A stretch of DNA of 64,000 nucleotides from an uncultured Acidobacteriia bacterium (GCA_903851195.1 CAINNJ010000009.1:116067-180066); one strand, 5' to 3'; shown: positions 1-9,685, counted from the stretch's first letter. Program-made: numbers and translations. The notes: generated by a model from the letters alone, not told the origin.

Positions 1-1
1 T

Positions 2-901
2 TTGACACGTCCGCCGAATACGATCTTCTCTCTCGCGGCCACCCTGGCCCTGTGCGTTCCTGCATCGGCCGCCGATCCCTCCTGGCACGTCGTCGAAAAC
101 TGGGCTACCCTTCCCGCCGGGGCCGTATGGGGCGCCGCGACCGGCGTCGACGTGGATGCTCATGACAACGTCTACGTGCTGAACCGCAATGAATCCATGC
201 CCGTCATGGCATTCGACCGCAACGGCAAATTCCTTCGCGGCTGGGGCAAGGGCATGTTCAAAACTACCCATTTCCTCCGGGTCGACCGTGCCGGCAACGT
301 CTGGGTCACGGACCGCGGCGACATGCAGGCCTTCAAATTCAGCCCCGAAGGAAAACTGCTCCTGACCATCGGCAAAAAGGGCGTCACCGGCGACAACACC
401 TCACACGACGCTTACAACGGCATGGCGGACCTCGCGTTCGCGAAAAACGGCGACATATTTGTCGCCGATGGCGAAGGCGCCAACACCCGCGTCGTCCGGC
501 TATCGAAGCACGGCGAATTCCTGAAATGGTGGGGAGGCAAGGGCGCCGAACCCGGCCAGTTCAACGTCCCCCACAGCATCGCGATGGATTCCCGCGGCCG
601 CCTCTACGTTGCCGACCGCTCCAACAACCGCATCCAGATCTTCGATCAAAACGGAAAATTCCTGACCCAATGGAAGAACTTCGGCACGCCCTGGGGCCTT
701 TTCGTGAAAAATGACCGCATTTATGTCGTCGACGGAACCGCCAACAACTGCCTGCTGATCGCGGACGTCAAAGACGGCCGCATCATTGAAAAGATCGAAG
801 GCCTCAACAATGCCACTGCCGTGGCTGTCGATTCCACCGGCGCCATCTACGTCGGCGAAGTCAACGGCGCCAATGTGAAGAAATTCGTCCGCGGTTCCTG
901 A
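2..901 (+). CDS. Secreted NHL-repeat six-bladed beta-propeller protein
   Basis: The 299-aa product opens with a signal peptide (about residues 1-23, hydrophobic core then ASA-A). The rest is repeated NHL-type units of the pattern G-V-D-V-D...N-V-Y-V and S-I-A-M-D-S-R-G-R-L-Y-V-A-D-R-S-N-N-R-I, typical of NHL or peptidyl-alpha-hydroxyglycine-amidating-lyase-like propellers. The TTG start is at the very edge of the window, so an earlier start outside cannot be excluded. The signal peptide looks complete, which argues that little is missing. It is presumably periplasmic or extracellular. No enzymatic residues can be assigned, and the fold call is firmer than any activity. Confidence 0.8.
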   Translation: MTRPPNTIFSLAATLALCVPASAADPSWHVVENWATLPAGAVWGAATGVDVDAHDNVYVLNRNESMPVMAFDRNGKFLRGWGKGMFKTTHFLRVDRAGNVWVTDRGDMQAFKFSPEGKLLLTIGKKGVTGDNTSHDAYNGMADLAFAKNGDIFVADGEGANTRVVRLSKHGEFLKWWGGKGAEPGQFNVPHSIAMDSRGRLYVADRSNNRIQIFDQNGKFLTQWKNFGTPWGLFVKNDRIYVVDGTANNCLLIADVKDGRIIEKIEGLNNATAVAVDSTGAIYVGEVNGANVKKFVRGS

Positions 902-913
902 ATTTAACTGTCT

Positions 914-2779
914 TTAGCTGTCGGCTCCGAATTCGCCGGTATCGGAAAGCAGCGGCGTCGTCAGAAACAAATTCCGCCGCGCCCGCACGCCTGCCTGGAA
1001 CTGCGCCGGCATCGCGGCCACGGTCGCGTCCGCAATCCCGCGCAACAGTTCCGGTTCCGCCATTCCCGTTCGAAACACTTTCCTGTATAGGCCCGCAAGT
1101 CCCTTGTCGGGCGGCGAGGCCGGCCTTTCCACATGCCCGTCCCCGAACTGATTCGCCACATCCAGCAGGAACGCCACGGCCCGCTCGGATTTCACCAGCC
1201 CCGCCGTATCGTACTGCCGCATCCGAGCCAATGAATTCTCGAAGGCCACACGCGCCGTGTCCACCTGGACTTTCTGGAATACCGGCGAAAGCGCCGCCTG
1301 CCGGAACCGGTCGGTCCAGGGCGCGGCAATCAAATTAAACTGCGGGTTCGTCGTGACACCGGTAGTCGCGTCCACTCCCCCGGAAGGCTTACGCAGGTGC
1401 GACAGCAAACCCTCGGCAGCAGTCGCGTCGTCCTTGCCGAATATCTGGACGAATAACTCCCTGTCGGCCTCGCAAAATGCCTTGACGATATCCGTCAAAC
1501 GCCCCGGCCGCTGCGCCCACTGGATCAGACCGAACGACAATCCGGCGCGATCCGTATTCAGATTCAGAGCGGCGAATTTCCCCACGCCCTCCATCTGCGC
1601 CGTCAAAGCGAGCACACGGTGCATCGCCGTAAACGGTAATGACAGCACCAGCGAGAAGTACGCCTGGTGCGCCCTCGGATCCGAGGCCGGAATGCCCGTC
1701 AGCTTTGTCAGCGTCGCCGCGCTCAGCGCCGCTTCCGCATCCAGCCCGCAGCTGTTTTGGAAGGCCAGCAGCGCTGCCCTGGTCGCATCCCCGAACGCCC
1801 CGTAGGAAGGCGACAAAATCGAGGGCATTTTTGTAAAGCCGTGGCCGGTGAGCAGATCCTGCACAACACCCACCGCAGCCTTTTCCGCCGTTGCCAGATC
1901 GAGTGGCGGGCATGCCTGCTGCGTGAAGAACTGATCGATCTGCGCGATGCTGATTCGCGACCCCGCCCGAACCGGATCCGCCGCCGGCGCAGCCGGGACG
2001 GGCGGTTCGGGCGCCGGCTCGGGTTCCGTTTCCGCGGCCGCCGGAGCCGGGTTCGGCGCGGCGGTATTACCCGCCCAGAAGAAATTCCCTTCGGCCGTCT
2101 GGTACCACGCGCTGTTTCCCTGCACGGCCTCGCCCTGCAACGTAAAGCCGGTGACATCCGCCTGCGCCCCGGCCGTCAGCACCGTCACCGTGCGCGCCGC
2201 GGACGAAGGCAAGCCCTCCCTGACATTGGTACCCGCCAGAATCCCCACCGGACCCTGCGCCGGAAACAGCGTGGCTGTACTGGCTGCCAGCAGCGCGCGC
2301 TGCAGCAGTTCCCCGCGGTTCAGCGTGCTGCCCGGACAATCCTTTGAAGCCCGGATCTCGCTGTGCAGCCCCACATGGGCTTCGTCGATCGGAAAGTTAT
2401 AACGTGCCGCCACGCTGGCAACCAGCGCCGCGCAGACCTCGGCCTGCTCCTCCGGCACACCGTCCGTGGCCGACCCTTCCAGTTCGATCCCGATCGTGTA
2501 GTAGTTCGGATTGGTATTCGGCAGCAGCCCCTTCCAAAGGGGATTCACCACCAGACCCGCGTGAAACGCGGTGTCCCTCTCGTCCACGTACTGCACCAGG
2601 CTGCCGTCTTTACCCACTACGTAATGTGCCGACGTGGCCGAACTCCCGTCCGTGAAGCGCGCGCGAAACCCGTCCAGCGTCGCTCCCGAACGATGCAGCA
2701 CGATGGCTTGCGGCCGCATCCCCGCCGGCCGGCCGGCGACGAAGTTTTGCGGCGCGCAGGCGATTTTCGTTGTCGCCAT
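914..2779 (-). CDS. Multidomain peptidoglycan hydrolase: amidase_2, SH3-like, peptidoglycan-binding and C-terminal hydrolase-like domain
   Basis: The 621-aa product starts with an N-acetylmuramoyl-L-alanine amidase (amidase_2/PGRP type) domain, about residues 20-165. Candidate zinc ligands are H29, H139 and C148 (in C-P-G-S), with H73 in F-H-A-G. An SH3-like segment follows (about 180-235, ending in W-Y-Q-T-A-E-G-N-F-F-W), then a Pro/Ala/Glu linker (about 238-270). A peptidoglycan-binding-like helical domain (about 275-365) ends in G-D-A-T-R-A-A-L-L-A-F-Q. The C-terminal 240 residues (G-L-S-F-G-L-I-Q-W-A-Q) resemble lysozyme/chitosanase-like modules of phage-type lysins. There is no signal peptide. 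It lies 5 bp after the upstream membrane-protein gene, so the two are probably cotranscribed. Confidence 0.78.
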   Translation of the reverse strand: MATTKIACAPQNFVAGRPAGMRPQAIVLHRSGATLDGFRARFTDGSSATSAHYVVGKDGSLVQYVDERDTAFHAGLVVNPLWKGLLPNTNPNYYTIGIELEGSATDGVPEEQAEVCAALVASVAARYNFPIDEAHVGLHSEIRASKDCPGSTLNRGELLQRALLAASTATLFPAQGPVGILAGTNVREGLPSSAARTVTVLTAGAQADVTGFTLQGEAVQGNSAWYQTAEGNFFWAGNTAAPNPAPAAAETEPEPAPEPPVPAAPAADPVRAGSRISIAQIDQFFTQQACPPLDLATAEKAAVGVVQDLLTGHGFTKMPSILSPSYGAFGDATRAALLAFQNSCGLDAEAALSAATLTKLTGIPASDPRAHQAYFSLVLSLPFTAMHRVLALTAQMEGVGKFAALNLNTDRAGLSFGLIQWAQRPGRLTDIVKAFCEADRELFVQIFGKDDATAAEGLLSHLRKPSGGVDATTGVTTNPQFNLIAAPWTDRFRQAALSPVFQKVQVDTARVAFENSLARMRQYDTAGLVKSERAVAFLLDVANQFGDGHVERPASPPDKGLAGLYRKVFRTGMAEPELLRGIADATVAAMPAQFQAGVRARRNLFLTTPLLSDTGEFGADS

Positions 2780-2784
2780 GACCG

Positions 2785-4041
2785 TCAGCCCACCCTCGAC
2801 AAGTCGCCGCGCTCACCCGCCAGCAGCGCAGGCGTCGCAGTGACGGAAGTCGTGGTGACGGACGCCGTCACCGTATTGTCCCCGGTCCCCGTATTGGTCT
2901 GCCGCGCGGCACGCTGATCGTCGTCCTTCTGCGCCACCAGCGATCGCAGCCGGATCAGATTCTTCAGCGCGTTGTACCAGAAAGGAGCGCCCAGACTCAG
3001 CAGCATCGCCGTCAGCAGCATTCCCACCAGCTTGTAGAGGACATTCCCGGCAGCCTCCAATCCCTCCGCCGGCTTGCCCTTCTTGTCTGTTCCGAGCAGT
3101 CGCACAAAATAATCGCCCACCCCGGTCGGGATGTCGATAACATCGAACTGCGACAGCACCTTCAGATTATTCTGGTCCTGAACGCTGAGCACAGGAATCA
3201 GAACCGGACCGTCCGTCCCTTTTGAGTCCCCGGACTTCGCTTGCCCGGCGTTCGCGGCCGGCTTTGTTCCCGCCGGAGCAGCCAGCGTTTGCGGAGCGGG
3301 TTCGCCTTTATCCGGAGCAGCCGGCGCCGCCTGGGGCGCGTCCCTCTTCTCCGCCGCAATCGCCTCCGTCACCAGCGCCTGCCGCAGCGCCGGATCCGCC
3401 CCCAGACGGTTCACCAGCGCCACCGTATCCAGTTGCAGCACCAGCGCGACGATAAGCGAACCCACGAACGTGATTTTCCGCGTCTCGTTCGTGAACCGGT
3501 CCGCCACCCGGTCGATCATCGGATCGAACCACCCATTCATCTTCGCCAGAAAACGGCCGGGCGCTTCCTGCAGAAATGCCATTGCGTACCGTTCATCGTT
3601 CGAAAGCTCCGGATGCGCCTGTTCCAGCTGCAGCGTCAGCAGCCGTACATTGTCCATCGTCCTGGCGGGATCGTCCACGCCATTCGCTTTCAGCAGAGCG
3701 CCAAGCCCCTCGCGGACACAATCGTCGATCGCATGGGGCGCATCGCCGGAGGCCAGTTCCAGAATGAGCGCCGTCAGTTCTTCCCGGTGAATCACCGTGC
3801 CGTATTTGGTTCCCGCGGCTTTGATCAACGGATGCGTCAGAATCGCGTCCGCAATTTTTCGACTGACCTCCGCCGGCACCTCTTTGTGGATCTGCCGCAG
3901 CAATCCGGCCACCCCGTCCAGCAGATGCTTCCCCCGCGTCTGCATCAGGTTGGTAAGCGCCTGCGTGAATACCGTGACCACAAGGCTCACCATGAGCATC
4001 ACCACGCTCAGCCCGAGCAGAATATCGATCGATTTCAACAT
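2785..4041 (-). CDS. Hypothetical membrane protein with three predicted transmembrane segments
   Basis: The 418-aa protein is of unknown family. Hydrophobic segments lie at about residues 6-28, 191-211 and 334-353. The first two flank a charged helical region (40-185). An Ala/Pro/Lys/Asp-rich low-complexity linker covers about 231-275. It is the first gene of a two-gene minus-strand unit with the peptidoglycan amidase 5 bp downstream. An inner-membrane protein paired with a signal-less cell-wall hydrolase suggests a role in envelope remodelling or release of that hydrolase, but this is context only. The ATG start follows a short AT-rich stretch. Confidence 0.7.
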   Translation of the reverse strand: MLKSIDILLGLSVVMLMVSLVVTVFTQALTNLMQTRGKHLLDGVAGLLRQIHKEVPAEVSRKIADAILTHPLIKAAGTKYGTVIHREELTALILELASGDAPHAIDDCVREGLGALLKANGVDDPARTMDNVRLLTLQLEQAHPELSNDERYAMAFLQEAPGRFLAKMNGWFDPMIDRVADRFTNETRKITFVGSLIVALVLQLDTVALVNRLGADPALRQALVTEAIAAEKRDAPQAAPAAPDKGEPAPQTLAAPAGTKPAANAGQAKSGDSKGTDGPVLIPVLSVQDQNNLKVLSQFDVIDIPTGVGDYFVRLLGTDKKGKPAEGLEAAGNVLYKLVGMLLTAMLLSLGAPFWYNALKNLIRLRSLVAQKDDDQRAARQTNTGTGDNTVTASVTTTSVTATPALLAGERGDLSRVG

Positions 4042-4157
4042 AATTTCATTTCCTGAATTCGAGGCATGGTATCACGAATCGCCCCGCCCCGCGCGCGGAT
4101 TTACTTCCCGGATTTACTTCCCGAACGATACAGCCTGTAAAATGAACGCGGCCCAAT

Positions 4158-5288
4158 ATGAAATCCTTTCTCGCCGTCCCTCTGCTCGCTCTGGCATGCT
4201 TTGCCCAGAATCCCCCTATCTCCAACGGCCCCACCATCGTGCCCCGGCCCGCGGGAGCCAAAATCAACGTCCCGCCAGGTTTCTCCGTGGACGAGTACGC
4301 CAATGGCTTCACGCGCCCCCGCTTCATGGTCGAAGGCCCCGGCGGCGAGGTGATCGTGAGCGACTCGGTCGCCAACGGCTCCGTCATCGCCGTGCGCGCC
4401 GGCGAGAAGAAAACCCTCATCTCCGGGCTCGACCGTCCCTACGGACTCGCGCTCTGGAAAGAGTATCTCTACGTAGCCGAGCCCGAAACCCTGAAGCGCT
4501 ATAAATACGATTCCAAAGCGCTCACCGCCGGCCCCGGCCAGGAAGTCGTTTCCATGGCCGGCTTCTCCAAAGGCCATGTCACCCGCACTATTCTTTTCGA
4601 TGAGCGTGCGGCCAAAATGTACCTCACCGTCGGCTCCTCCGCCGATCTCGTCACCGGCGATCCGGAAATGCGCGCTGCCGTGCATCGTTTCAACCCCGAT
4701 GGCACCGGCCATGAAGTCATCTCCACCGGGCTGCGGAATACCGTGGGCCTCCGTTTCTACCCCGGCACGACCCAGCTCTGGGCCACCGTCGAGGAGCGCA
4801 ACGACGCCCCGGACGTCGTGGTCTCCGATTTCTTCACCAGCCTCAAACCCGGCGGCTTCTATGGCTGGCCCTATGCCTACGTCGGCCCTCATCCCGACCC
4901 GCGCATTGCCGAAAAAGACCGCCGCCCCGATCTGGTCGCCAATACGATTACGCCCGAGATCGTTCTCCAGCCCCACTGCGCCGTGCTCGACTTCCTCTTT
5001 TACACTGGTTCGCAGTTCCCCGCCGAGTACCGCAACGGCGCATTCCTCGCCAACCACGGCTCCGCCCAGACCGAGCAGCGCCTCGGCTACTCCCTTTCGT
5101 TCGTGCCCTTCAGGAACGGCAAGCCGTCCGGACCTGTCCGCGACTTCGCCACCGGCTGGATGCTCGGCGCCGATAAAAAGGAAGTCTGGGGACGCCCCGT
5201 GGCGCTGCTGCAGATGCGCGACGGCAGCATGCTCGTCTCCGACGACGGCGGCAAGGTGATCTGGCGCGTATCGTACCGGAAACTCTGA
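4158..5288 (+). CDS. Secreted sorbosone-dehydrogenase-type (PQQ-like) beta-propeller protein
   Basis: The 376-aa product has an N-terminal signal peptide ending near residue 16 (A-L-A-C-F-A-Q). A beta-propeller follows with motifs seen in the L-sorbosone dehydrogenase/glucose dehydrogenase group, including P-P-G-F-S-V-D-E-Y-A near residue 40, G-L-D-R-P-Y-G-L-A-L, L-T-V-G-S-S-A-D, S-T-G-L-R-N-T-V-G-L-R and G-G-F-Y-G-W-P-Y. Family members oxidise sugars or related alcohols with pyrroloquinoline quinone in the periplasm. The cofactor and substrate here are inferred only from family membership. The ORF ends just before a GC-rich hairpin. Confidence 0.82.
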   Translation: MKSFLAVPLLALACFAQNPPISNGPTIVPRPAGAKINVPPGFSVDEYANGFTRPRFMVEGPGGEVIVSDSVANGSVIAVRAGEKKTLISGLDRPYGLALWKEYLYVAEPETLKRYKYDSKALTAGPGQEVVSMAGFSKGHVTRTILFDERAAKMYLTVGSSADLVTGDPEMRAAVHRFNPDGTGHEVISTGLRNTVGLRFYPGTTQLWATVEERNDAPDVVVSDFFTSLKPGGFYGWPYAYVGPHPDPRIAEKDRRPDLVANTITPEIVLQPHCAVLDFLFYTGSQFPAEYRNGAFLANHGSAQTEQRLGYSLSFVPFRNGKPSGPVRDFATGWMLGADKKEVWGRPVALLQMRDGSMLVSDDGGKVIWRVSYRKL

Positions 5289-5313
5289 TCCCGCCGTTCG
5301 GGTTACCGCCCGC

Positions 5314-5341
5314 GGCGGCTTCGGATCGCGCGGAAGCCGCC
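5314..5341. terminator. GC-rich hairpin after the propeller gene
   Basis: A perfect 9-bp inverted repeat (GGCGGCTTC / GAAGCCGCC) with a 10-base loop sits 25 bp past the stop of the upstream gene. No clear T-tract follows, so its function as a terminator is tentative. Confidence 0.4.
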
Positions 5342-5809
5342 GTTCCCCCGCCCCGCCCTTCCCCTTGTTAACTTCCGGGTACACCGTAAAGAATGCAAAA
5401 TACCGAGCATAAAGATATATCCGGCCCTCTTTAATCAGAACTCCGCTCAATTTGTTTCCGGAAATTCGCGCCGCCCGCCCCGCCTGCGTCGTTAGCACAC
5501 CCTCCGCGACGCACGTAACCTGTTGATTCCGCGAGACCCGGCGAGCCTTCTTCGCTCCCCGCGCCCCGCCGCGTAAGCCGTTCCGGGCCCTCCTTCATAT
5601 CCTGCCCAGCCGCCCCGATTTTTTTGCGGGAAATCTTTACAAATTAACTTTTGCCAATATGTACTTACCTCCACTCTCCTGATAATCTTCAAATATCCGT
5701 AAAAGCACATATTTTCCGGATCTGTTCGGCCGGTTATCCGGAGACGGATTCGGTGGCAGGGGATAAATGCTCGGAGACGATATGAAATCCACAGGGAATA
5801 GTTCACGTC
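5342..5809. other. Non-coding intergenic stretch
   Basis: This stretch of about 470 bases contains no convincing reading frame on either strand. Two visibly AT-richer patches (about 5370-5460 and 5630-5720) interrupt the GC-rich background. They are the likeliest location of a promoter for the gene at 5810. I see no repeat, riboswitch or RNA gene. Confidence 0.5.
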
Positions 5810-6493
5810 ATGACGCCTAAAATTTCCATGGATGTCCCGTTTGAATGGGATTCGCCGGACAGCGAACGATACGACGGAATCCTGACGCCGCGGCTGGTCA
5901 GGCCCGGTCCCGACAAGAAGCGCCGGCACGCCACCAGCGTCTTCCCCCTTCGCCGCTGCGAGGGCTGCAACGACGTGCGCGCCGAACGGCAGCACCGGAA
6001 AACGGTGATGCACATTCTCGCCTCGGTAGCCTGCTTTTATCCTTATAAGTGCCGCCGCTGCATGACGGTCGGGCTCGTATTCGTGCCTTCGTACCGCCTG
6101 ATCTTTCCGCTTCTTGTGGTGGCCGGCCTCTCGGTGATTCCCCACTATTATTCGGCGTACCGGGCGCGCGTGATCGACCGGCTGAACCAGTCGAACGCTC
6201 TTTACCTTGCCGAAGCCGACTCGGCCGATACGGTCGCCAGCCGCGGCGCCAAAGCCACCGAGACGTCCCCGTACGAACGCATGCTGGTGAACCGGCGCAA
6301 AGAGGTGCTGCGCAACGAGGATATCGTGATGCTCGCGAAATCCGGCGCCGACCGGGCGCTCATGATCCGGCTCATCATGACTTCGACCGGCTACTACAAC
6401 CTCAGCACCGTCGGAATCCTCGCGCTGAAACAGGCCGGAGTTCCCGACCCCGTCATCATCGCCATGCTGGAAAACAGCTCCGTCGAGCCATAA
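5810..6493 (+). CDS. Hypothetical protein with paired CxxC motifs and a transmembrane segment
   Basis: The 227-aa product is not recognised. Near residues 47-85 it carries two CxxC pairs (C-E-G-C and C-R-R-C) separated by a basic stretch, as in a zinc ribbon. A hydrophobic segment follows (about 95-112, L-I-F-P-L-L-V-V-A-G-L-S). The C-terminal part (about 165-222) is amphipathic, with N-E-D-I-V-M-L-A-K-S-G and G-V-P-D-P-V-I-I-A-M-L-E-N. That pattern resembles the small helical repeats seen in some acidobacterial membrane or stress proteins. It lies 87 bp before the TPR lipoprotein on the same strand, so cotranscription is possible. Confidence 0.65.
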   Translation: MTPKISMDVPFEWDSPDSERYDGILTPRLVRPGPDKKRRHATSVFPLRRCEGCNDVRAERQHRKTVMHILASVACFYPYKCRRCMTVGLVFVPSYRLIFPLLVVAGLSVIPHYYSAYRARVIDRLNQSNALYLAEADSADTVASRGAKATETSPYERMLVNRRKEVLRNEDIVMLAKSGADRALMIRLIMTSTGYYNLSTVGILALKQAGVPDPVIIAMLENSSVEP

Positions 6494-6580
6494 GTATCGC
6501 GTCGCGCACCCGGTCCGCCGCCACACCCGCCCGTAACAGGCGGCGGTTCCACATACGAACGAACAAAGATTTGGAACGAT

Positions 6581-8881
6581 ATGCCACGAATGTTCCATCC
6601 CGCACGGACCATCCTTTTGTCCCTCATCGCCGCGGCGATGTTTCTGGCCGGTTGCGCCGCGACTTCGGAATCCCGCGCCCGCCAGCGCATCGAAAAAGGG
6701 GATGACTATTTCCGACAAAGACGGTTTGTGAAGGCCATCGTCGAGTATAAAGTCGCCTCGCAGAATACTCCCGACGACCCTGAGCCGCTGTTCAAACTCG
6801 CGATGTCCTATCTCAACAACAAGGACTGGCGTAACGGCGTACGGAATCTCGAGAAAGTTCTGAAACTCGATCCCGATCACGTGGGCGCGCTCTTCACGCT
6901 CTCCTCCCTCGCCCCGGATGCGAATAACCCGGCTTCGCTGGAAAACGCATCCTCCATGCTGAGCCGCATCACCTCGAAGAACCCCGGAGTCTTCGCCGCC
7001 TGGTACGAGCTTGCCGCCGTGCAGTTGAAACAGGACAAACGGGAAGAAGCGCTCCGGACGTTCGACAGAGCGCTCTCACTCTCCGTTGAGGAGCCCGATC
7101 TCATCGGGAAGTCCGTCCAGGCTGCCATCGATCGCAAAGAGCTCGACCTCGCACGCGAGCTGGTTACGCGCGCCATCGTCCGTATGCCGCGCGTCGCCGA
7201 CGTTGCCGCTCTCTCAGGTTCCCTCGCCGAAAAGGAAGGCAGGCCCGAACTGGCCCGTTCCGAAACAGCCCGCGCCCTCGCCATCAATCCGGATTCCCCG
7301 GCCGCCCTCCGGCTGCGGATGTCGCAGGCGGAGGCCGATGGGCATCCGGAACAGTCCGAAGACGCCGCCCGCAGGCTCGCGGCTGTTCCCGGGCGTGAGA
7401 ACCGCGCTCTCTACGCATCCCTTCTCGCGGAGCATGGCAAGACGCAGGAATGCGTCCGGGTCTTCCGGGAGCTCCGGAAAAAATTCCCCGACGACCTCAC
7501 CCTGCAGGTGATGGAAATCAAAGCTTTGCTCCTCCTGCATCTCGCCAGGGAGAGCAGAGAGGCTCTCGACGCTGCCATCGCCGAGGACGAAAAGCGCGCC
7601 GACCTCTTCCTTCTTCGCGCCCGCCTGAATATCGACGAGCGCCGAATCGACGAGGCTCGCGCCGATATCGGAAAACTCGATGAACTCCGCGCTCACAGCG
7701 AGGCTGTTTACCTGGAAAAGGCCCGCCTTTACGCCCTTTGCGGAGAGAAAACGGAGCAGGCGGATGCTTTGGCGGAGGCTCTCAGCCGGAACCCGCGCAA
7801 CCTCGCAGCCCGCCTTGAGCTGGCGTCGCTGCTGACCGGCGAAGGCAAGGCCGGTCTCGCGTTCGCAACGCTCGACAGGGCTACCGATCAGGAGAAGAAT
7901 ACGTCGGGCTTTATCGTCGCCCGCAACGCCGTTCTCATGACGAAGGGCGAATGGGCCGCGGCGCGCCGCTCCGTGGAAGATGGCCTGCAGCGCTTCGCGG
8001 GAACCACCGGACTGCTACTGCAAAGGGCCTCACTCCGTATCCATGATGGGGATCCCGCCGGCGCCCAAAGCATTCTGGAGCCGATTCTCTCCAATGAGGT
8101 CGGCAATCAGGCCGCGCTCGACCTCATGGCGGAACTGTTCGAAGGCCGAAACCAGCCGGATGGCTATACCCACTGGCTCGAGCAGTATGCGGCAAGTCAC
8201 CCCGGAGACCCGGAAACCCAGTTTTATGCCGCCCGCGTGCTTCGCCGGAAAGGCAACTACAAGGCTGCCCGCATTATGCTGGCACGCGCCTCCGCTTCCG
8301 GAAAAACCCGGGAGGCCGATATCGAGATCGCGGCGATCGATATCCAGGAACATCGTCTGGAGGCCGCCCGGGTCCAGCTCGAAACGGCGTTGCGGATGCG
8401 CGACGATCCCGCGGTCCGCATGCTGCTCGCTGAACTTTTCAGCCTCCGGGCCGACTGGGGCGGAGCCGAACAGCAACTCCGCGCGGCCATCAGAATATCG
8501 CCCGGCACGCTTCGGTTCCGGGCCGCGCTCGCTCTTGTGATTGCCAAAGATCCACAGCGTATTGACGAGGCCTTCGCACTGGCCACCAGCCTTGTCTCCA
8601 GAAATCCGAACGACCCGCTGGCGCAAGGAGCCGCCGGCTGGCTCTGTTACCAGAAGCGACGTTATAGAGAGGCGGCCGACTACCTCCGGGCCGCCGCCAA
8701 AACGGCCGACGACGCCACGACCCACTTTCGCCTCGCCGCCGCCTGCCAGAAGATCGGCGATACCCGTTGCGCCAATCTCGCGATGGAGGTCGCCTCGCGG
8801 AAAAATCCGCGCGAGGAGGAACGCGCTGAGTTCTCGCAGTTGCTCCCGAACGCGCGGCTGATTCCAGGCACGGCCCGGTAA
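6581..8881 (+). CDS. TPR-repeat outer-membrane lipoprotein, PEP-CTERM-system (PrsT-like) type
   Basis: The 766-aa protein begins with a lipoprotein signal peptide and lipobox L-A-G-C (lipidated Cys at residue 25). Most of the remainder is degenerate tetratricopeptide repeats, for example A-S-Q-N-T-P-D-D-P-E-P-L-F-K-L-A-M-S-Y and V-L-K-L-D-P-D-H-V-G-A-L-F-T-L. Length and architecture match the TPR lipoproteins that accompany PEP-CTERM/exosortase systems, and a PEP-CTERM substrate lies convergently just downstream (8931-9685). No exosortase gene is visible in the window. The function is probably scaffolding in export of surface proteins or polysaccharide. The TPR call is firm; the PrsT assignment is inferred from context. 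Confidence 0.8.
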   Translation: MPRMFHPARTILLSLIAAAMFLAGCAATSESRARQRIEKGDDYFRQRRFVKAIVEYKVASQNTPDDPEPLFKLAMSYLNNKDWRNGVRNLEKVLKLDPDHVGALFTLSSLAPDANNPASLENASSMLSRITSKNPGVFAAWYELAAVQLKQDKREEALRTFDRALSLSVEEPDLIGKSVQAAIDRKELDLARELVTRAIVRMPRVADVAALSGSLAEKEGRPELARSETARALAINPDSPAALRLRMSQAEADGHPEQSEDAARRLAAVPGRENRALYASLLAEHGKTQECVRVFRELRKKFPDDLTLQVMEIKALLLLHLARESREALDAAIAEDEKRADLFLLRARLNIDERRIDEARADIGKLDELRAHSEAVYLEKARLYALCGEKTEQADALAEALSRNPRNLAARLELASLLTGEGKAGLAFATLDRATDQEKNTSGFIVARNAVLMTKGEWAAARRSVEDGLQRFAGTTGLLLQRASLRIHDGDPAGAQSILEPILSNEVGNQAALDLMAELFEGRNQPDGYTHWLEQYAASHPGDPETQFYAARVLRRKGNYKAARIMLARASASGKTREADIEIAAIDIQEHRLEAARVQLETALRMRDDPAVRMLLAELFSLRADWGGAEQQLRAAIRISPGTLRFRAALALVIAKDPQRIDEAFALATSLVSRNPNDPLAQGAAGWLCYQKRRYREAADYLRAAAKTADDATTHFRLAAACQKIGDTRCANLAMEVASRKNPREEERAEFSQLLPNARLIPGTAR

Positions 8882-8890
8882 AAAAGGCGC

Positions 8891-8923
8891 CCGGGTGGTA
8901 TCCGGAACGGGAATGCCACCCGG
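8891..8923. terminator. Bidirectional-looking hairpin between convergent genes
   Basis: A perfect 8-bp inverted repeat (CCGGGTGG / CCACCCGG) with a 17-base loop sits between the stop of the TPR gene and the stop of the convergent PEP-CTERM gene. An A-run precedes it on the plus strand, which gives a T-run after the hairpin on the minus strand. Confidence 0.55.
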
Positions 8924-8930
8924 ACCCGCA

Positions 8931-9685
8931 CTACGAAACGGCGCGGCGTCTCGCGAACAGAACCAGTGCCGGCAATCCGCCCAGCAGCAGCGCCACCGAA
9001 CCTGGCTCCGGCGTGAACGTCAGCGTATCGTCCCCGCCCTGAATCACGACGGTGCCATCGCCGGGAAATGTAATCCCGCCCGGCTCCGACGCCGAGTGGA
9101 AGAAGGCGCCGTGGAACGTCGCGGGAAGCTCAGGAGACAGAAATGCCGCCGCCCCGGACATCGTGGAGGAGAACGTCGACAGAGACTCCGCGGAAAGATC
9201 CGTTCCCGGCGCTCCCGCGATACTGCCATCGATCAAAGCATTTGTAGCCACGGTAACGGCCGTATTGCTTCCGTTATCGACGTACGCCGCATTGCTGCCA
9301 TTGATACCGAATGTGGAAACGCCGTCCACCGCGTAGAGGGTGAAATCGAACGTGCTGAAGTGCGACGTGATCAGATCGCCCGTAGCATTGAAGGCAAAAT
9401 AGAGCGTGTAATCCGTACCCAGCCCGGTCGGGGTCGAGACCGTGGCGCCGTTCAGAATCCCGTGACCTTCGCGAAGCCATGCTCCTCAAATGTCGTGGCA
9501 CTCGTAAAGACGATGTGGGACACCTCCGTCGCCTTCAGCGCGTCCGCCGTAAACTCCGAAGCCCCGCTGATGCCGATGGCCCCGAAATTCCAGTCAATTA
9601 CACCGGCGCTCGCGGGCACACCCAGCAGGCAGCCGAGAGCGACGCTCGCGAGCGTCTGAAAACCTCGTAAACGATTGATGGTCAA
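8931..9685 (-). pseudogene. PEP-CTERM sorting-domain protein broken by a one-base frameshift
   Basis: Two minus-strand frames join into one sensible protein of about 251 aa if one G is added to the GGG run at 9459-9461. The first part (from a TTG at 9685 preceded by AGGAGG at 9690-9695) gives a signal peptide ending L-G-V-P-A-S-A-G. The second gives a Ser/Thr/Gly-rich secreted domain ending in the classical PEP-CTERM signal: T-P-E-P-G-S-V-A, a hydrophobic stretch, then F-A-R-R-R. Such proteins are cleaved and sorted by exosortase to the cell surface. As sequenced, translation stops at residue 77. Either the gene is newly inactivated or the assembly lost one base of a short homopolymer. Confidence 0.75.
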
